Assembly: GCF_001005085.2 (NCBI RefSeq)
Contig: NZ_LBMU02000063.1
Span: forward strand, 1-38,837
Direction of reading: 5' to 3'
Source: Streptomyces humi
Lineage (GTDB): Bacteria; Actinomycetota; Actinomycetes; Streptomycetales; Streptomycetaceae
DNA: 38,837 nt
Shown: one piece after another, positions 36,089-38,837 of the stretch
Layout: every line of letters begins with the position of its first letter
How positions within the stretch are numbered: the first letter of the stretch is position 1
The notes under the pieces: model-generated
What the model was told of the DNA's origin: nothing
Databases searched by the model: none
The model's input: only the letters and a program-made list of their open reading frames with translations
Position numbers and translations under genes: made by a program

Positions 36089-38837
36089 GTGGCCGATCGG
36101 GACGACAGCACTCCGCGGGACGACAGCACCAAGAGGGACGACAGCACTCAGCGGGACGCCAGCACCAAGAGGGACGACAGCGAGAGGGACCACAGCGCCG
36201 AGCGGGACGACAGCACCAGGCGTCAGTCCGGCGGGTACGCCGGTCCGCCGGGGGAGCCGTTTCTGCGGACCAGGTTCGCCGTACCGGCCAGGCCCGCCAC
36301 CTTCGTCCGCAGGCCCCGGCTGACCGCGCATCTCGGCCAGGCCCTGGACACCCCGCTGACCATGGTCAACGGCGCGGCCGGCGCGGGCAAGACCCTCCTG
36401 GTCGCGGACTGGGCGGCCGGGCTCGGACAACCGGTCGCCTGGCTCACCAACGAGGCGGGAGACCAGCGGCCCGGCGTGTTCTGGGCCCATGTGTTGCAGG
36501 CCCTGCGCTCCGCCGGAACCCCGCTGCCCGCCGGAATCGGCGGCGCCGGCCACGTCGGCATGGTCGGTCACCGGCTGCTGGGCCGGCTGGCCGACGAGCT
36601 CAACGGACTCGGCCGGCCCGCGATGCTCGTCCTCGACGAGTTCGACCGGCTGTCCGACCCGGAGACGGCCGAGCAGCTGGAGTTCGTCCTGCACCACGCC
36701 GGACAGGGACTGCGGCTGGTCCTCGTCACCCGGACCGAACCCCTGCTGCCCCTGCACCGCTACCGGGCGGCCGGGGCCATGACCGAGATCAGGAACGACG
36801 AACTCGCCTTCACCCCCGAGGAGGCCGCCGGTTTGCTGGCCCGGCACGGCCTGCTGCTGCCCGCGCAGGCCGTGCGCGCCCTGGTGGAGCGCACCCGCGG
36901 CTGGGCGGCCGGACTCCAGCTGAGCGCCCTGGCGGCCCGGCAGGACGCGGATCCGGAGACGTACCTGAAGGAGTTCGAGGCCGGGCACAGCGTCATCGCC
37001 GACTTCCTCCTCGCCGAGGTGCTCAACCGGCAGCCCCCCGAGACGGAGAACCTGCTGCTGTGCGTCAGCGTCCTGGACCGGTTCTCCCCCGAACTCGCGG
37101 AGTCGCTCACGGGCCGGCCCGGTGCCGGGCCGCGGCTGGCCGGGCTCTGCCGCCAGAACGCGTTCGTCGAGTACCTCGGGCACTCCTGGTACCGGCTGCA
37201 CCCGCTGTTCGGGGAGATCCTGCGGGTCCACATGCGGGTGCGTTCCCCGGAACGCGAGCCGGAGCTGCACCGGCGTGCCGCCTGCTGGCTGCGGACCCAC
37301 GGCGCGGTGCCCGAGGCGCTGGCGCACGGCGCGGCGGCGGCCGACTGGGAGTTCACCGCCGGTGCCGTCGTCGACGACCTGGCGATCGGCCGGCTCCTCA
37401 CCGGGCCGCCGCGCGCCGACGACCTCACCGAGCTGTTCGACGGGATGGGCACGGAGGCCACCGGCGCCGCGGTGGACCTGGTGCGGGCGGCCCGTGAACT
37501 GTCCGGGCGCGACCTCGACCGGGGCCTGACCCACCTCGGCCATGTCGAGGAGGACCCGGTCACGGGCGGGTCCGCCGCGGCGAGCCGGCTGAGCCGGGTG
37601 CTCCTGGAGTCCCTGGCGGCCCGGCTGACCGGCGCCCCCGGCCGGGCGGAGCGGGCGATGGCCACCGCCGACCGGCTGCGGCGCGAGGTGCCCGCCCACG
37701 ACCTGGCGCGGCATCCCGAACTCACCGCGCTGCTCCTCACCCACCTGGGTTCGGCCCGGGTGTGGGCCGGGCACTTCGAGGCCGCCCGCGCCGCCCTGAC
37801 CGAGGTGACCGGCCTGCCCGCCGACGCGGCGACGGAACTGCCCCGGGAGGACGCCCTCGGACACCTGGCGCTGCTCGACTACTTCGACGGCCGCCTCGAC
37901 CGGGCGGAGAGCCAGGCCCTGGCCGCGACGGCGGCGACCCGGAACTGCGGCGGGCATCCGTTCCCCGGCGCCGGACTCGGGCAGCTGGTGCTGGCCGCCG
38001 TGGCCGTCGACCGGGACGAGCTGGAGCAGGCCCGGGTCCTGCTGGACGAGGCCGCCGAGTCCGGCCCCGGCAGCGGGGTGCCCGACCCGGTGACCGAGGG
38101 GTGCCGGGCCCTGACGACCGCCCGGCTGCTGACGGCGCTCGGCGACCCGGAGGCCGCCGCGGACGCGGCCGATCCGGCCGTACCGGCGCTGGTCGCGGCA
38201 CCCTGGGTGCGGACCGGTGCGGCCCTGGCCGCCTCGGCCGCGCGGCTCGCCGAGGGCCGTCCGGAGGCGGCCGCCGGGGTGCTCGACGACATCCCCGGCC
38301 CCGTCGGGTCCCTGGACGCGGCGGAACTGGCGTGGGCGCGGCTCGCCGCCGGGCGCCGCGAGGAGGCCGTGGAGACGGCCGGCCGGCTGTGCGCGGAAGG
38401 CGTGGCCGGTCCCGGGACGACGGTGCGGGCCACCCTGGTCTGTGCCCGCGCCGCGGCCGAGTCGGGGGACGCGGACACCGCCCGCAGACTGCTCGCCAAG
38501 GCGCTCCTGGAGGGCCGCCGGAACCGGCTGCGGCGCCCGTTCCTGGACGCCGGGCCGCGGATCCGGCGGCTCCTGGACACCCCGCAACTGCACAGTCTGG
38601 CCGCCGGCTGGCTCTACCGCGACGGTGACGGCGCGGACGCGGTCACCGAACCCTCGCCGCTGCTCGTGGAGGAGCTCAGCGGACGCGAGCGCGAGGTGCT
38701 GAGCAGGCTGGCGCAGCTGATGTCGACCCAGGAGATCGCCGCCGACCTGTACGTCTCCGTGAACACGGTGAAGACGCACCTCAAGAGCGTCTACCGGAAA
38801 CTCGGCGTGGGCCGGCGGGGCGACGCGGTGCGCCGGG
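36089..38837 (+). CDS. LuxR-family LAL-type ATPase regulator, cut by window end
   Basis: At least 916 residues of a large LuxR (MalT/LAL) regulator are present. The N-terminus (residues 4-44) has seven short repeats of RDDST-type sequence. Then come FVRRPRLTAHLGQALD and an STAND/AAA ATPase with Walker A GAAGAGKT at 95-102 and Walker B MLVLDEF near 185. WAAGLQLSALAAR and FVEYLGHSWYRLHPLFGEILR are typical LAL winged-helix parts, followed by helical repeats (about 450-850). The C-terminal GerE HTH LSGREREVLSRLAQLMSTQEIAADLYVSVNTVKTHLKSVYRKLG reaches the window edge, so only a few residues are missing. GTG at 36089 follows GGCGG; in-frame GTGs at 36032 and 36080 are alternatives. The ligand and target genes are unknown. 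Confidence 0.93.
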   Translation, partial: MADRDDSTPRDDSTKRDDSTQRDASTKRDDSERDHSAERDDSTRRQSGGYAGPPGEPFLRTRFAVPARPATFVRRPRLTAHLGQALDTPLTMVNGAAGAGKTLLVADWAAGLGQPVAWLTNEAGDQRPGVFWAHVLQALRSAGTPLPAGIGGAGHVGMVGHRLLGRLADELNGLGRPAMLVLDEFDRLSDPETAEQLEFVLHHAGQGLRLVLVTRTEPLLPLHRYRAAGAMTEIRNDELAFTPEEAAGLLARHGLLLPAQAVRALVERTRGWAAGLQLSALAARQDADPETYLKEFEAGHSVIADFLLAEVLNRQPPETENLLLCVSVLDRFSPELAESLTGRPGAGPRLAGLCRQNAFVEYLGHSWYRLHPLFGEILRVHMRVRSPEREPELHRRAACWLRTHGAVPEALAHGAAAADWEFTAGAVVDDLAIGRLLTGPPRADDLTELFDGMGTEATGAAVDLVRAARELSGRDLDRGLTHLGHVEEDPVTGGSAAASRLSRVLLESLAARLTGAPGRAERAMATADRLRREVPAHDLARHPELTALLLTHLGSARVWAGHFEAARAALTEVTGLPADAATELPREDALGHLALLDYFDGRLDRAESQALAATAATRNCGGHPFPGAGLGQLVLAAVAVDRDELEQARVLLDEAAESGPGSGVPDPVTEGCRALTTARLLTALGDPEAAADAADPAVPALVAAPWVRTGAALAASAARLAEGRPEAAAGVLDDIPGPVGSLDAAELAWARLAAGRREEAVETAGRLCAEGVAGPGTTVRATLVCARAAAESGDADTARRLLAKALLEGRRNRLRRPFLDAGPRIRRLLDTPQLHSLAAGWLYRDGDGADAVTEPSPLLVEELSGREREVLSRLAQLMSTQEIAADLYVSVNTVKTHLKSVYRKLGVGRRGDAVRR
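36098..36220 (+). repeat. In-frame 15-18 bp tandem repeats coding RDDST(x)
   Basis: Seven units start at 36098, 36116, 36134, 36152, 36170, 36185 and 36203. They read RDDSTP, RDDSTK, RDDSTQ, RDASTK, RDDSE, RDHSAE and RDDSTR. Units are 18 bases except the fifth (15). The stretch is strongly charged and probably disordered. Confidence 0.9.

Noticed and set aside
35927..38779. 950-codon leftward open frame
   Set aside because: It is antisense to the LAL regulator, whose ATPase and HTH motifs are clear in the other direction.

Overview
The window is about 38.8 kb of very GC-rich DNA with strong G/C bias at third codon positions, frequent GTG starts, purine-rich ribosome binding sites and several dispersed palindromes carrying a GGAACTGCGCGACC-type core. 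This is typical of a Streptomyces or closely related actinomycete chromosome. I see no tRNA or rRNA gene, no insertion sequence, no phage gene and no CRISPR array. I support 31 intact or nearly intact genes, one gene cut by the right edge, one decayed gene and several regulatory and repeat elements.

Left part (1-12.3 kb): a SWIM zinc-finger protein, a fused enol-lactonase/carboxymuconolactone-decarboxylase-like protein with an altered nucleophile, a metallo-beta-lactamase-fold protein, exonuclease III and a small DUF protein run rightward. A secreted S15-type peptidase and a membrane-anchored unknown protein run leftward. Then come a secreted gamma-glutamyltranspeptidase and, convergent with it, a two-domain Clp/Hsp100 ATPase. 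Upstream of the Clp gene are the remains of an ABC ATPase and a 38-codon proline/arginine-rich small gene with its own Shine-Dalgarno and a 16-bp-stem terminator. A methionine aminopeptidase gene and an XRE regulator gene face away from each other across only 44 bp.

Central part (14.4-25.1 kb): after a conserved hypothetical gene lies the main metabolic island, all rightward. It encodes beta-ureidopropionase-like nitrilase A, a class III aminotransferase, a PucR-type regulator, nitrilase B (a close paralogue of A), a hydantoinase/dihydropyrimidinase, a luciferase-like flavin or F420 oxidoreductase, and an NCS1 nucleobase/hydantoin permease. Together these can import a dihydropyrimidine or hydantoin, open the ring, remove the carbamoyl group and transaminate the resulting beta-amino acid. 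The usual dihydropyrimidine dehydrogenase is absent from the island. From memory, not checked, a similar gene order occurs in other Streptomyces chromosomes. Candidate operators (a 17-bp near-palindrome and GTGA(A/C)AC repeats) precede nitrilase B.

Right part (25.1-38.8 kb): a secreted DUF3558-like protein with two 25-bp direct repeats upstream, a GlsB-type stress membrane protein, an ArsR regulator flanked on both sides by TTGCGCAA palindromes, and an LCP cell-wall ligase. Then come a second, cytosolic GGT-like protein, a minisatellite region, an inositol-monophosphatase-like protein, a CrtI-like FAD oxidoreductase translationally coupled to a macrodomain protein, and SHOCT and DUF6325 proteins. 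A BrkB-like membrane protein follows, and the window ends in a large LuxR-type (LAL) ATPase regulator with N-terminal RDDST repeats.
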